Source: Alteribacillus sp. YIM 98480
GTDB lineage: Bacteria; Bacillota; Bacilli; Bacillales; Marinococcaceae
NCBI RefSeq assembly: GCF_009765375.1
Contig: NZ_VTOK01000005.1
Location: 158,937-222,936, forward strand
Length of the DNA stretch: 64,000 nucleotides
Direction: 5' to 3'
The translations under genes and the position numbers were made by a program. Position 1 is the stretch's first letter; every line of letters begins with the position of its first letter. Positions 32,986 to 42,024 of this stretch are shown piece by piece. The notes beneath the pieces are model-generated. The model saw only the letters and a list, made by a program, of their open reading frames with translations, searched no databases and was not told the DNA's origin.

Positions 32986-34665
32986 ATGAAGTCTATTCGT
33001 GCAAAACTAATTGGAGGTTTTTCAATTATACTGGCACTCTTGCTAGTATTTACCGGTATTGTATTTTATTTTGTAAACGATACCAATAGTCAAATTAACC
33101 AAGTGGTAGAAGAAGATTTTTCTAAAATTTCCGCATACAAGGAGCTGGCTTATAATCTTACGGAGCGAAATTCTTTAGCCCTGTCTTATATTTTAACTGG
33201 AAAATTGGAGTATCGTGAAAGTTTTGATGAATACTCAGAAGAAGCTAGAGCAATTGAGGAACAATTGCTCAACATGGTTAATGATGAAAGATTAGATAAT
33301 ATTGTACAAAGGAGCCAAGTTTTTGAACAGCGTACCGAAGAAGATGCTTTTCAAAGTTATGATGAGGGCAAAATGAAAGCCGCCGAGTCGATCATGAGTA
33401 CGCAATTAACTCCGCTTGGCACTTATATCAAAAACGACCTGCAAGAATTGATCGAAGAGGAGCAGGCAAGTGTCGATAACAACGCAGCCGCGCTGAATAA
33501 TCAAGCAGGTTTTATATCTTCGCTCAGTGTGATTATAGGGGCTGGTGCCACATTATTAGGACTGGTGGTTGCTGTTATAATTGCAAACAGAATGTCACGT
33601 CCGATTAAAGAAGTTTCTGAGAAAGCAAATCATTTATCGAATGGAGATTTAACAGTAGACCATATTAAAATAAAATCCAAGGATGAAATTGGTCAGCTGG
33701 CCGCTAATTTTAATGATATGGCAGATAACTTAAGAAGTCTGATAGGCTCTACACGAGAAGCGGCAGAACAGGTTGCATCTACGTCTGAACAGTTGTCAGC
33801 AAGTTCTGAAGAAACGTCTGCTTCCACGAATGAAATTTCAAGTACGATTCAAGAGGTAGCGAATTCTTCAGAAACAGCAATGTCTAATTCCAAACAAAGC
33901 ATGAAGGCGGTGGAGCAGCTTTCAGGAGATATTGAAAAAGTTTCAGAGTCTTTAAATGAGTTTACAAAAAAGTCAAAGGAGACAGAAGAAGCTGCTGAAA
34001 GCGGTAACAATGAGATTAAGCGTTCGTCAGAGCAAATGGGTATCATTAATTCAGAAGTACAGGAAACAGCAGAAATTGTGAAACAGCTCGGAGACCGGTC
34101 TACAGAAATTGGTTCTATCATTGAAACCATTACAAATATTTCAGAACAAACAAATTTGCTCGCTTTGAATGCAGCTATTGAAGCAGCACGGGCTGGAGAA
34201 CACGGTAAAGGGTTTGCAGTGGTTGCTGATGAAGTACGAAAGCTTGCCGAAGAATCAAAACAGTCAGCAGATAAGATCACTAGTTTAATCGAGACGATTC
34301 AAGAAGAAACGGAAAAAGCCGTAGAAAAAATGAGCCGCGGACAAACAGAAGCAAAAGAAGGGGTGACCGTTATTGAACGAGCCGGAAGCGCTTTTGAAAC
34401 TATTCTTATGTCGGTTCAAGAAATCGCCCAGCATATAGAGGACGTCTCCGGAGTGTCCAGTCAAATGTCAGCTAATTCAGCGAAAGTATTCCATGCCGTG
34501 GAAGGTATGAACGATGTAGCTGAATCTACTGCAGGAAATGCCCAAAATGTTGCTGCAGGTGCTGAGGAGCAGCTCGCCGCTATGGAAGAGGTGTCAAGCT
34601 CATCCGAGGAGTTAAGCCGAATGGCGCAAGAGCTTCAAGAAGAAGTAAATAAATTTAAAATATAA
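32986..34665 (+). CDS. Methyl-accepting chemotaxis protein
   Basis: A 559-aa receptor. Transmembrane helix 1 spans about residues 8-30, then an extracytoplasmic four-helix-type sensor of about 145 aa ([20 protein letters not shown]), helix 2 about 178-200, HAMP ([18 protein letters not shown]), and a signalling hairpin whose tip is [20 protein letters not shown]. It probably interacts with CheA/CheW and flagellar control; the ligand is unknown. ATG at 32986 follows GGAAGG. Upstream GACGATAT (32899) resembles a sigma-D -10 but has no matching TAAA at 15 bases, so that promoter is uncertain. Confidence 0.95.
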   Translation: MKSIRAKLIGGFSIILALLLVFTGIVFYFVNDTNSQINQVVEEDFSKISAYKELAYNLTERNSLALSYILTGKLEYRESFDEYSEEARAIEEQLLNMVNDERLDNIVQRSQVFEQRTEEDAFQSYDEGKMKAAESIMSTQLTPLGTYIKNDLQELIEEEQASVDNNAAALNNQAGFISSLSVIIGAGATLLGLVVAVIIANRMSRPIKEVSEKANHLSNGDLTVDHIKIKSKDEIGQLAANFNDMADNLRSLIGSTREAAEQVASTSEQLSASSEETSASTNEISSTIQEVANSSETAMSNSKQSMKAVEQLSGDIEKVSESLNEFTKKSKETEEAAESGNNEIKRSSEQMGIINSEVQETAEIVKQLGDRSTEIGSIIETITNISEQTNLLALNAAIEAARAGEHGKGFAVVADEVRKLAEESKQSADKITSLIETIQEETEKAVEKMSRGQTEAKEGVTVIERAGSAFETILMSVQEIAQHIEDVSGVSSQMSANSAKVFHAVEGMNDVAESTAGNAQNVAAGAEEQLAAMEEVSSSSEELSRMAQELQEEVNKFKI

Positions 34666-34673
34666 ATGGGAAG

Positions 34674-34705
34674 CATGCCATTCCGTTACCGGAATGGCAT
34701 GTTTA
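34674..34705 (+). terminator. Chemoreceptor gene terminator
   Basis: CATGCCATTCCG / CGGAATGGCATG perfect stem with a four-base loop, followed by only TTTA. Confidence 0.65.
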
Positions 34706-34753
34706 CTATGCTATAATGAAATGTGAAACCGCTTAGAAAGAGAGGGAATAAGC

Positions 34754-35722
34754 ATGACAAAACCCTATGTTTACCTGACACGAAAAATGCCAGCATCTAT
34801 CGTTGAAAAATTAGAAGCAGAATGCGATATCGGGATGTGGGAAAAAGAAGAAGAACCAGTTCCAGAAGAAGTACTAGAAAAAGAGATGCAAACAGCTGAT
34901 GCTCTGTTTTGCACAATTACAGATCCAATCAATAAAGAGAAAATAAAACAAGCAGAAAACTTAAAAATTATAGCCACGATGGCCGTAGGGTTTAATAATA
35001 TTGACGTAGAAGCTGCTGCTAAAAAAAATATCCAAGTAGCTCATACACCGGGTGTATTATCAGAAACAACTGCCGATTTGACATTTGCTCTTATAATGGC
35101 AGCAGCGAGAAGGATTCCTGAAGGCATAGAAGTGATTAAAAATAATGAATGGGGGGCGTGGGCTCCTTTCTTTTTAACCGGACAAGATATTCATCATGCC
35201 AGGCTTGGAATTATCGGCATGGGCAGAATAGGAGAAGCTGTAGCAAAACGAGGAACTGGTTTTGACATGGATATCGTTTATCATAATCGTTCTAGAAAAC
35301 CAGAAACAGAAAAAGAAATAGGCGCGCGTTACGTAGAATTGGATGAATTACTCGAAACATCCGATTTTGTCTGTGTAATGACTCCATATACCAATGAGAC
35401 ACACCATATGATGAACCGTGAAGCTTTTCAGAAAATGAAAAACACGGCAATTTTCATTAACTCTTCCCGCGGAGGAACAGTGGATGAAGAGGCATTGTTT
35501 GAAGCATTAAAGAATGGAGATATTCGCGGAGCAGGGCTTGACGTGTTTGAAAACGAACCGATTTCAGCCGATCATCCATTGTTGTCGCTTCCAAATGTGA
35601 CAGCTCTTCCGCATATTGGCAGTGCCAGTGAAAATACAAGATGGAATATGGCAGAAATGACAGCCAATCACATTCTACAAGGGCTTAGAGGAGAAAAACC
35701 AGATCATTTAGTTAGCTTGTAA
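34754..35722 (+). CDS. D-2-hydroxyacid dehydrogenase (glyoxylate/hydroxypyruvate reductase type)
   Basis: A protein of 322 aa. The Rossmann motif is LGIIGMGRIGEAVAKRG; catalytic residues are Arg in NSSRGGTVDEEAL, Glu in DVFENEPI and His in LPHIGSAS. The N-terminus MTKPYVYLTRKMPASIVEKL and the VGFNNIDVEAA block fit the glyoxylate reductase/hydroxypyruvate reductase branch. It reduces glyoxylate or hydroxypyruvate with NAD(P)H. AGAGAGGG precedes the ATG, and a strong terminator follows, so it is transcribed alone. Confidence 0.92.
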   Translation: MTKPYVYLTRKMPASIVEKLEAECDIGMWEKEEEPVPEEVLEKEMQTADALFCTITDPINKEKIKQAENLKIIATMAVGFNNIDVEAAAKKNIQVAHTPGVLSETTADLTFALIMAAARRIPEGIEVIKNNEWGAWAPFFLTGQDIHHARLGIIGMGRIGEAVAKRGTGFDMDIVYHNRSRKPETEKEIGARYVELDELLETSDFVCVMTPYTNETHHMMNREAFQKMKNTAIFINSSRGGTVDEEALFEALKNGDIRGAGLDVFENEPISADHPLLSLPNVTALPHIGSASENTRWNMAEMTANHILQGLRGEKPDHLVSL

Positions 35723-35778
35723 AGGCACTGGTGAACTTTTAAGGATATAGTGTTTCTTTGATGCCAAAACAAAAAGAA

Positions 35779-35818
35779 AAATCTCTGTAAGGAAATAGGC
35801 TGATCCTTACAGAGATTT
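35779..35818. terminator. Bidirectional terminator
   Basis: AAATCTCTGTAAGGA / TCCTTACAGAGATTT perfect stem with a ten-base loop between convergent genes. Confidence 0.9.
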
Positions 35819-35822
35819 AAGA

Positions 35823-36326
35823 TTATTCTTTTTCTACTTTAGTAAGAAATTCTTCTAATTTGTCTTGTGTTTCTTTTGTCAGTTCTTGGATAGTGTCTGT
35901 ATCCGGCTCTTCTGCTTTTGCTTCATCTATTAGCGGATAAAGACTTTCTTCGATATTTGTATAATCATCCGGGTATTTTTCACCTACAGGATCTTCAATG
36001 ACATCCCAGTTTTCCTCTACCTTTTCGCCTTCAGCTTGAATGTTTTCAAGATTATCTGAAGCATTTTCTGCTGTTTCATTTAAACTGTCTAGACTTGATT
36101 GAACTTCTTCTATCCCACTTGCTAAATCTGCTTCTGATCCTTCTTCTTCATTGCTGTCTTCATCTTTTTCTGCATCTTCTTCAAGATCTTCCTCTGCTTC
36201 GGACTCTTCCTGGGTTACATCTGCTCCGTTGTCGTTTTCTTCAGCCGTTTGGTCCTCTTCTGCTGTACCGCAAGCTGCAAGTAAAAGAGCAAAACTTAAT
36301 ATGATGGAAAATAGAAGTGTTCTCAC
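35823..36326 (-). CDS. Acidic hypothetical lipoprotein, 167 aa
   Basis: GTG start at 36326, eight bases after AAAGGAGG, gives a signal peptide RTLLFSIILSFALLLAAC with lipobox LAAC. The mature part opens with about 50 very acidic residues (runs of Glu/Asp), then a helical domain (VQSSLDSLNETAENASDNLE) and an end rich in EPDTDTIQELTKETQDKLEE. It is presumably membrane-anchored and outside the cell. Such acidity is common in surface proteins of halotolerant bacilli. No known family. Confidence 0.72.
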   Translation of the reverse strand: MRTLLFSIILSFALLLAACGTAEEDQTAEENDNGADVTQEESEAEEDLEEDAEKDEDSNEEEGSEADLASGIEEVQSSLDSLNETAENASDNLENIQAEGEKVEENWDVIEDPVGEKYPDDYTNIEESLYPLIDEAKAEEPDTDTIQELTKETQDKLEEFLTKVEKE

Positions 36327-36469
36327 GTGCGCATCCTCCTTTTGCTGTTTCATATCTATTGTCTGGTATATCCTGCTCTTATTCTTTTTAAACTCGTTCA
36401 GAAGACCTCCGAAAAAGTTATGAAAGATAGCGGACGAAGGTTGTAAAATAAACGGGTACAAGTATCCGC

Positions 36470-36632
36470 TGCTGCGTTAAGAAAAGCGCAAACGCCTTGC
36501 TCACGAGCGACAAGTCCTGCAGGGGCGGCATACTAAAAGCTGATCATTGCTTTCCATTGACGAACCGAAGGAATCTCGAGCGAGTAGGCGCTTGCGCTAG
36601 ACATGTAAAACGCCAACTATTTATAATTTCTA
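36470..36632 (-). repeat. Family A repeat, copy A5, inverted and short
   Basis: On the minus strand it begins AGAAATTATAAATAGTTGGC and GTTTTACATGTCTAGCGCAA, and ends AGGCGTTTGCGCTTTTCTTA. The interior differs from other copies (CTCGAGATTCCTTCGGTTCG). In this copy the GCGCAAGCGCC near the head is the inverted partner of GGCGTTTGCGC at the tail, which shows that the element ends are inverted repeats. Confidence 0.7.
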
Positions 36633-36636
36633 CCCT

Positions 36637-36668
36637 TTTAAAAAGAGCTGCCCCTCGTTTGGGACAGC
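36637..36668 (-). terminator. Terminator of the AGCS symporter gene
   Basis: On the minus strand GCTGTCCC / GGGGCAGC stem followed by TCTTTTT. Confidence 0.8.
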
Positions 36669-36686
36669 CCACGCGTAAAGCCTGTA

Positions 36687-38039
36687 TTATAATTTTCGTT
36701 CTTCTTCTCGTTTTCTCTGTAAGAAAAACGCAGTTTCAGCAGCAACAATGCCGGATAGGCCTAGCAGTCCAATTAAGTTTGGTGCAGCCATCAAGCCGTT
36801 CATTATGTCAGCTACTGCCCATACCGTATCAAGCTCTAATATGGCGCCAAAGAAAATAGCAGCAACAAAGATGACCCGATAAACCATGATGGAAGAAGGT
36901 TTCTTCGTCAAATAATAAATACAGCGCTCTCCATAATAAGACCAGCCAAGCATGGTAGAGTAGGCAAAGAAAACAAGGCCGATGGAAACGATAAAGGCAC
37001 CGATTGGCCCTAAAAACATTTCAAAGGTTGCCGATGTCAATGCAGCCCCATCTACATCGGAATTTGCGTCCAAATAAAGCTCTCCCATCACAAGCGATAT
37101 CCCAGTGATAGAACAGATAATAATCGTATCGATAAACACCTGGGTCATCGATACTAATGCTTGCCGGCCTGGATAATCGGTGCGGGCGGATGCTGCAGCA
37201 ATCGGAGCCGAACCAAGCCCGGCTTCGTTTGAAAATACACCGCGGGCCACCCCCATTTGAATGACAGCACCAATCGCACCGCCAGCTACAGCCTGCCCAG
37301 TAAAGGCATCGGTGAAAATTAAGCTCACAGCAGATGGAACAAGATCGAAATTAAACAGGATAAGAATAAGGCCTCCTATAACATAGAAAACGGCCATTAC
37401 CGGGACGATAAACGCTACAACCCGTCCGATCGATTTGATTCCGCCAATAATAACAATTCCGGTTAAAATCATAAGTATGATACCAGTGGCCCAATACGGG
37501 AAACTCCAGTTTTCCTGCAGCACATCTGCCACGGAGTTGGATTGTACTGTGTTGCCAATACCAAAAGAAGCGACAGCAGCAAAAATGGCAAACAATACGG
37601 CCAGCCATTTCCAGCCAAGTCCTTTTTCAATGTAGTACATGGGACCGCCCGCCATCTCGCCGCGTTCATCTTTTGTGCGGTACTTAACAGCTAGAATCGC
37701 TTCGGCATATTTGGTAGCCATCCCAAATATTGCTGAAATCCACATCCAAAACACAGCCCCTGGTCCACCAACTACAACGGCAGTGGCAACCCCAGCAATA
37801 TTACCAGTTCCGACTGTGGCCGCCAGCGCTGTCATTAAAGATTGAAAGTGAGAAATATCTCCTTCAGATTTCTTGTCTTGATTTTTAGTAAAAACCAGTT
37901 TTAAAGCATAAGGCAGCGTTTTAAACTGTAAAAAAGTTAAGCGGAATGTTAAATAGACCCCAGTACCTACTAATAAAATAAGAAAGGGAGGCCCCCACAC
38001 AAAACCGCTTATCATGTCTAAAATCTCATTTACATTCAA
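36687..38039 (-). CDS. Sodium:alanine/glycine symporter (AGCS family)
   Basis: A 450-aa transporter with about ten membrane helices. AGCS signatures include ALAATVGTGNIAGVATAVVV, GAVFWMWISAIFGMATKYAE, AGGPMYYIEKGLGWKWLA and GVARGVFSNEAGLGSAPIAA. It imports alanine or glycine with sodium. AGGAGGG precedes the ATG. The leader contains a perfect hairpin (38075-38100). No glycine riboswitch was seen in the upstream 350 bases. A terminator follows the stop. Confidence 0.94.
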   Translation of the reverse strand: MNVNEILDMISGFVWGPPFLILLVGTGVYLTFRLTFLQFKTLPYALKLVFTKNQDKKSEGDISHFQSLMTALAATVGTGNIAGVATAVVVGGPGAVFWMWISAIFGMATKYAEAILAVKYRTKDERGEMAGGPMYYIEKGLGWKWLAVLFAIFAAVASFGIGNTVQSNSVADVLQENWSFPYWATGIILMILTGIVIIGGIKSIGRVVAFIVPVMAVFYVIGGLILILFNFDLVPSAVSLIFTDAFTGQAVAGGAIGAVIQMGVARGVFSNEAGLGSAPIAAASARTDYPGRQALVSMTQVFIDTIIICSITGISLVMGELYLDANSDVDGAALTSATFEMFLGPIGAFIVSIGLVFFAYSTMLGWSYYGERCIYYLTKKPSSIMVYRVIFVAAIFFGAILELDTVWAVADIMNGLMAAPNLIGLLGLSGIVAAETAFFLQRKREEERKL

Positions 38040-38074
38040 TAAAAATCCCTCCTATATTTGTTTTTTCTATTTCA

Positions 38075-38100
38075 TCCCCGTTTAATTTTTTAAACGGGGA
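38075..38100 (-). other. Leader hairpin upstream of the AGCS gene
   Basis: TCCCCGTTTA / TAAACGGGGA, perfect 10-bp stem with a six-base loop, about 35 bases upstream of the start codon and not followed by a T-run. It may stabilise the mRNA or bind a regulator; the role is unknown. The rest of 38040-38395 holds a fragment of family C and A/T-rich sequence. Confidence 0.5.
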
Positions 38101-38185
38101 AGGAATAGCACTAATATTAGTAGTATTCTGATAATATGGAAGATATTTTCAGTATATCAGACTAATAACGATGTGAACAAAAAAA

Positions 38186-38222
38186 TCTCAAAACTTGGCT
38201 TGCCAAATAAAAACTTTTTAAA
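38186..38222 (-). repeat. Small family C tail fragment
   Basis: On the minus strand TTTGGCAAGCCAAGTTTTGA matches the family C end (GGCAAGCCAAGTTTTCCTAA). Confidence 0.35.
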
Positions 38223-38395
38223 ATCCAAAAAATGGAGATATGGAAAGGTTATTTCTTTTTGCATGAGGCACAATTACATAACAGAATCAAATGGAACGCA
38301 ACGGACGATGCTTGTGTGTTTTTTTATGTTTGTATAAAAAATGTCAGGGTATTTAGAGAATAAATAGCAATGAATAAAACGAGGTGATAACAAAA

Positions 38396-38956
38396 ATGCA
38401 GCTTTTGAAAATGATAGGGATAGCTGGCAGCTTGCGAAAAGATTCTTTTAATAAAATAATATTGAGGCATATGGCAGAACAACAACGGCCGAAAACAGTC
38501 AATTTTTCGATATACGATTTGAAACATATCCCTCTATTTAACGGAGACCTTGAAGAAAATGGTGATCCCGAAGCAGTCATACATTTTAAAAAAGCAGTAG
38601 ATAAAGCTGATGGATTAGTGATTGTGACGCCTGAATACAGCCACGGGGTTCCAGGTGTATTAAAAAATACGCTTGACTGGGCAGCGAGTGTAACAAACCA
38701 AAATGTGCTGGATAATAAACCAGCTTTCGTTTTAGGTGCTTCTCCTTCTCCGCTAGGGACGGCTTTTGCTCAAGCACAAGTGAAACAAACCTTAGCAGCC
38801 GCTGGAGCGCTTGTGCTGCAGCAGCCTGAGCTTTATATTGGGAGCATTCAAAACAAACTAGACGAAGCCGGCAATCTTACAGATAAAAAAACAAGCAAAG
38901 CGCTTGGTCAATCAATGGAGACGTTTATTCAATGGATACAAAAAATGAATAGGTAA
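38396..38956 (+). CDS. NADPH-dependent FMN reductase family protein
   Basis: A 186-aa flavodoxin-like fold. IGIAGSLRKDSFNKIILRH is the phosphate-binding loop region, and VTPEYSHGVPGVLKNTLDW and SPSPLGTAFAQAQ are typical of the YieF/ArsH-like quinone or azo reductases. Cytoplasmic reduction of quinones, chromate or azo compounds is the usual activity in vitro; the natural role is unclear. ATG at 38396 follows GAGGTGAT; the frame opens four codons earlier without a ribosome site. Confidence 0.9.
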   Translation: MQLLKMIGIAGSLRKDSFNKIILRHMAEQQRPKTVNFSIYDLKHIPLFNGDLEENGDPEAVIHFKKAVDKADGLVIVTPEYSHGVPGVLKNTLDWAASVTNQNVLDNKPAFVLGASPSPLGTAFAQAQVKQTLAAAGALVLQQPELYIGSIQNKLDEAGNLTDKKTSKALGQSMETFIQWIQKMNR

Positions 38957-38991
38957 GCATACAATAGTGAATTGCCGCTTTGCGTGAATGT

Positions 38992-39116
38992 AGAGCCAAA
39001 TTCCTTCGTTGCAGCGCCAATTCTTCTTACTCTTTACTAAAATGGGAGTTGAGCCTCAAAATCAAGCGTTATATTTAATAGAATCCCTTATGCAATGGGC
39101 TGTTTGGCTCTTTTTT
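38992..39116 (+). other. Long-range stem ending in a T-run
   Basis: AGAGCCAAA (38992-39000) is exactly complementary to TTTGGCTCT (39103-39111), which is followed by TTTTT. The enclosed 100 bases are not coding and show weaker internal pairings. It could be a terminator with a large structured loop after the FMN reductase gene, or a leader structure for the next gene. Confidence 0.35.
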
Positions 39117-39194
39117 ATGTTTCGCATCACTGGGCGAATTTACCTTGAAAATTCATACAAGAACCTTCATATTTGACAGAAAAGGGGGTTCGGC

Positions 39195-39902
39195 ATGCGA
39201 TACGATATACAACCAAATGAACGAGCTTTCTCAACAAAGGAAGTTGCAGAAGAAGTGGGAATTGCAACAACCACTGTTCGAAAATACGGTCAAATCTTAG
39301 AGCGGAATGGATATGAGTTTTTTAAAGATGGTGATAGGCGTATTTTTGTTCGATCTGACATCGAAGCTGTTATTGTCATACGTGATACGGAAAAGCCCAT
39401 AGATATAACAGCTAAAGACCTTGCCTATCAACAGACAAAAAGATTAGAAGGATTCAATAAAACCGACCTTGCGATATCTGATACATATGATATGTCCTCT
39501 CAAGATCCCAATCAAGTTAAAGATTTATTAAAGGTTTTAGCCAATGAATTAGCAGCCACACGGGAGATGAATGTTCAACTGAAAAACGATATGTCCCAGC
39601 TTAAAACAACGGTTTCTAAGCTCCAGCAAGATCATCATGTTATAAGCTCTGGTGTTGGAAATGCAGCTCAAAAAGCTCAAGCTAAAATGGATAAAATAAC
39701 GGAACAACAAAAGAACCATTACGAACTCTTGCTGAAGCAAGAAAAACAAAAAAGTGAATTGTTACGAAAAGAAATACAAGCTATGCGGGACGAGCAGCAA
39801 ATAGAATGGCGTTCACAAAATGATTTTAATAAACGTTTAGAAGAAGCAGTACATAAACCTAAAGGGATATGGGAGAGGCTTATCTCCAAATTCCGTAACT
39901 AA
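39195..39902 (+). CDS. MerR-like HTH protein with DUF3967-type C-terminus
   Basis: A protein of 235 aa. Residues 10-55 form a MerR-type helix-turn-helix (FSTKEVAEEVGIATTTVRKY, then GYEFFKDGDRRIFVRSDIEA). A coiled coil follows from about 110 to 210 (ANELAATREMNVQLKNDMSQ; KQEKQKSELLRKEIQAM). The short tail KPKGIWERLISKF is the DUF3967 signature known mainly from plasmids and phages of the B. cereus group. DNA binding with oligomerisation, as in plasmid segregation or RacA-like anchoring, is likely. GGGGGTTC precedes ATG. It stands alone and looks acquired. Confidence 0.75.
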   Translation: MRYDIQPNERAFSTKEVAEEVGIATTTVRKYGQILERNGYEFFKDGDRRIFVRSDIEAVIVIRDTEKPIDITAKDLAYQQTKRLEGFNKTDLAISDTYDMSSQDPNQVKDLLKVLANELAATREMNVQLKNDMSQLKTTVSKLQQDHHVISSGVGNAAQKAQAKMDKITEQQKNHYELLLKQEKQKSELLRKEIQAMRDEQQIEWRSQNDFNKRLEEAVHKPKGIWERLISKFRN

Positions 39903-40259
39903 GCTGGTTAAAGTATGATTGAAATGAAAAAAGGTAAAACGTTTGTTACGTCAAGGCATTTCCTCATCCATAGGAAAATTGGACTTGGCAAAAAAGTTGA
40001 TTATGACACATATGATGGATTGTTTATGAGGATGAATAAAATGATTTTGTTCAGATTATCATGCAAAACATGAGAAATGAAACTAGTCATGGAGTTGATA
40101 CACGAAAAAGCATATGAGTCCTAGATATGAATCATCGCTGGACAACTATATTCCAATAGTAAAGGAGCTTGGATTTTGGATCCTAAGCTCCTTATCTGGT
40201 GGTGAGATATCATGTGACATGAGTAGCTAGATTGTGTAGGTTGGCACTCAGATACTTTA
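39903..40259. other. 357-base gap without a convincing gene
   Basis: An open stretch in one frame (Q-G-I-S-S-S-I-G-K-L-D-L-A-K-K-V-D-Y-D-T-Y...) lacks a start codon with a ribosome site and stops at 40072; it may be the remnant of a gene that accompanied the DUF3967 protein. A hairpin AAGGAGCTT / AAGCTCCTT lies at 40162-40193 without a T-run. Confidence 0.4.
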
Positions 40260-41843
40260 TCACCGTTGTAATTCCTTTTGACGAAGTTCAACGCGGCGGA
40301 TTTTTCCGGAAGTAGTTTTTGGGAGCTCCTTAATAAATTCAATACGGCGCGGGTATTTATAAGGAGCCGTGAGCGCTTTTGTATGATCCTGGAGCTCTTG
40401 TATTAACGATTGTTCATTTTTAACGTTATCGGGATCTTTTAAAACGATATAAGCTTTTACAATACTGCCGCGGACTTCATCTGGACAAGCTACGACGGCA
40501 CACTCTTTTACCGTATCATGTTTGGTGAGTGCATCCTCGACTTCAAACGGGCCAATTGTGTAACCGGAACTGATAATAATGTCATCACTGCGTCCTTCAA
40601 ACCAAAGGTAGCCATCCTCATCTTTAGACGCCTGGTCACCGGTCAAATACCAGTCTCCTCGAAATGCAGCTGCTGTTCGTTCCGGATCTTTATAGTATTC
40701 TTTAAAAAGAGCCGGACTATCTTTGTGAAGAGCAATGTCGCCGACTTCTCCTGGTGCTGCCGGCTGTCCTTCATCATTAATCACTTCCACTGTATTTCCT
40801 GGCGTCGGTTTACCCATTGAACCTGGCTTTATGGTCATATCGAGCAGTGTACCGACTAAGAGCGTATTTTCTGTTTGTCCATAGCCGTCACGGACATCAA
40901 CATTAAAGGCTTCTTTAAAAGCTTCTATGACAGGACGATTAAGCGGTTCACCAGCAGAAACAGTGCTGCGCAGATCTGGTAACTTATAAGCAGACAAGTT
41001 ATCGACTTTTGACATCAGCCGGTATTCTGTCGGAGTGCAGCAGAGCACTTGTATTTTTTCTTTTTCGAGCAGGCCAAGATACGTATGTGGATCGAATTTT
41101 CCCTGGTAAACAAACGCCGTTGCTCCCAGGGTGATTGTCGATAAAAACGGACTCCATATCCATTTTTGCCAGCCAGGTGCTGCTGTCGCCCAGACGATAT
41201 CATTTTCTCTTACACCGAGCCATTCTTTAGCAGCTGTCCGCACGTGAGCATATGCCCAGCCGTGGGTATGTACCACCCCTTTTGGATTTCCTGTCGTTCC
41301 TGATGTATAAGAAAGAAAAGCAATATCATCACGGGAAGTATTTTCACCGCTGCATTGGTCGCTTTGAAGCATAACGGTTTCTTCAAATGGTTCCCAGCCT
41401 CTTTGATTTTTGCCGATAACAAATTTCTTTTGCAACGAAGGCGTGCTTTCTTCTATTTTGTCGGTCTCCGCTGTCGCGTTGTGATAAGCGATGACACCTT
41501 TTGCTCCAGAATGGTTGATCCGGTAAGTTAAGTCTTTAGCCCGGAGCATTTCTGAACAGGGGATGGCTACAATACCTGCTTTTAGACAAGCGAGGTAGGT
41601 CATATAGGCTTCTGGAAGGCGCGGCAGAATAATAAGAATCCGGTCACCCTTTTCAAATCCGGCTGCAGCCAGGGCGTTAGCGTATTGATTGGTTCGCCGG
41701 ATTAACTCAGCGTAAGACACTTCCAGTCGGTTGCCGTCTTCACTTAACCAGCGTACCGCAATCCGGTTCTCATCATTTGTAAACGCTTCCAATTCATTTG
41801 TTACATTGTACTTTTCTGGAGCAATTAAATCTTCTCTGTTCAA
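40260..41843 (-). CDS. mbcS: Acyl-CoA synthetase, MbcS-like (AMP-forming)
   Basis: A 527-aa ANL-superfamily ligase. Motifs: SYTSGTTGNPKGVVHTHGW (P-loop), DGYGQTEN, WYLTGDQASKDEDGYLWFEG and PKTTSGKIRRVELR with the catalytic Lys. It adenylates a short acid and forms the CoA thioester; similarity in order and length to MbcS (YtcI) suggests branched or straight short-chain acids such as 2-methylbutyrate. TTG start after AGGGAGGGG. It is a single gene; no fatty acid genes adjoin. The symbol is a best guess among acetyl- and acyl-CoA synthetases. Confidence 0.75.
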   Translation of the reverse strand: MNREDLIAPEKYNVTNELEAFTNDENRIAVRWLSEDGNRLEVSYAELIRRTNQYANALAAAGFEKGDRILIILPRLPEAYMTYLACLKAGIVAIPCSEMLRAKDLTYRINHSGAKGVIAYHNATAETDKIEESTPSLQKKFVIGKNQRGWEPFEETVMLQSDQCSGENTSRDDIAFLSYTSGTTGNPKGVVHTHGWAYAHVRTAAKEWLGVRENDIVWATAAPGWQKWIWSPFLSTITLGATAFVYQGKFDPHTYLGLLEKEKIQVLCCTPTEYRLMSKVDNLSAYKLPDLRSTVSAGEPLNRPVIEAFKEAFNVDVRDGYGQTENTLLVGTLLDMTIKPGSMGKPTPGNTVEVINDEGQPAAPGEVGDIALHKDSPALFKEYYKDPERTAAAFRGDWYLTGDQASKDEDGYLWFEGRSDDIIISSGYTIGPFEVEDALTKHDTVKECAVVACPDEVRGSIVKAYIVLKDPDNVKNEQSLIQELQDHTKALTAPYKYPRRIEFIKELPKTTSGKIRRVELRQKELQR

Positions 41844-41961
41844 AAAATCCCCTCCCTTTAAATCTAAAAAGACTATGTTCTCGTTTCATTATACTAAAAT
41901 AAATAAAATTTTGAAATCTTTTTTGAAAGGCGTTTGAATTAGATGAAAATTTCACGTAGAG

Positions 41962-41999
41962 CAAACAAAGGCTTCCACCCCTAAATTTGGTGGAAGCCC
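41962..41999 (-). terminator. Terminator of the Y-family polymerase gene
   Basis: GGCTTCCACC / GGTGGAAGCC perfect 10-bp stem; on the minus strand followed by TTTGTTTGC. Confidence 0.75.
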
Positions 42000-42024
42000 A
42001 GTTATTTATCGGTGGATGCGAGAG

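Noticed and set aside
36095..36423. Leu/Ser-rich plus-strand frames opposite the acidic lipoprotein
   Set aside because: Shadows produced by the Glu/Asp-rich codons of the lipoprotein gene.
38040..38383. Glycine riboswitch expected before an AGCS transporter
   Set aside because: No tandem GGAGAG-type aptamer motifs could be found on the minus strand; only a simple hairpin is present.
40000..40072. Short frame after the DUF3967 gene
   Set aside because: No start codon with a ribosome site and no recognised family; kept only as a possible gene remnant.
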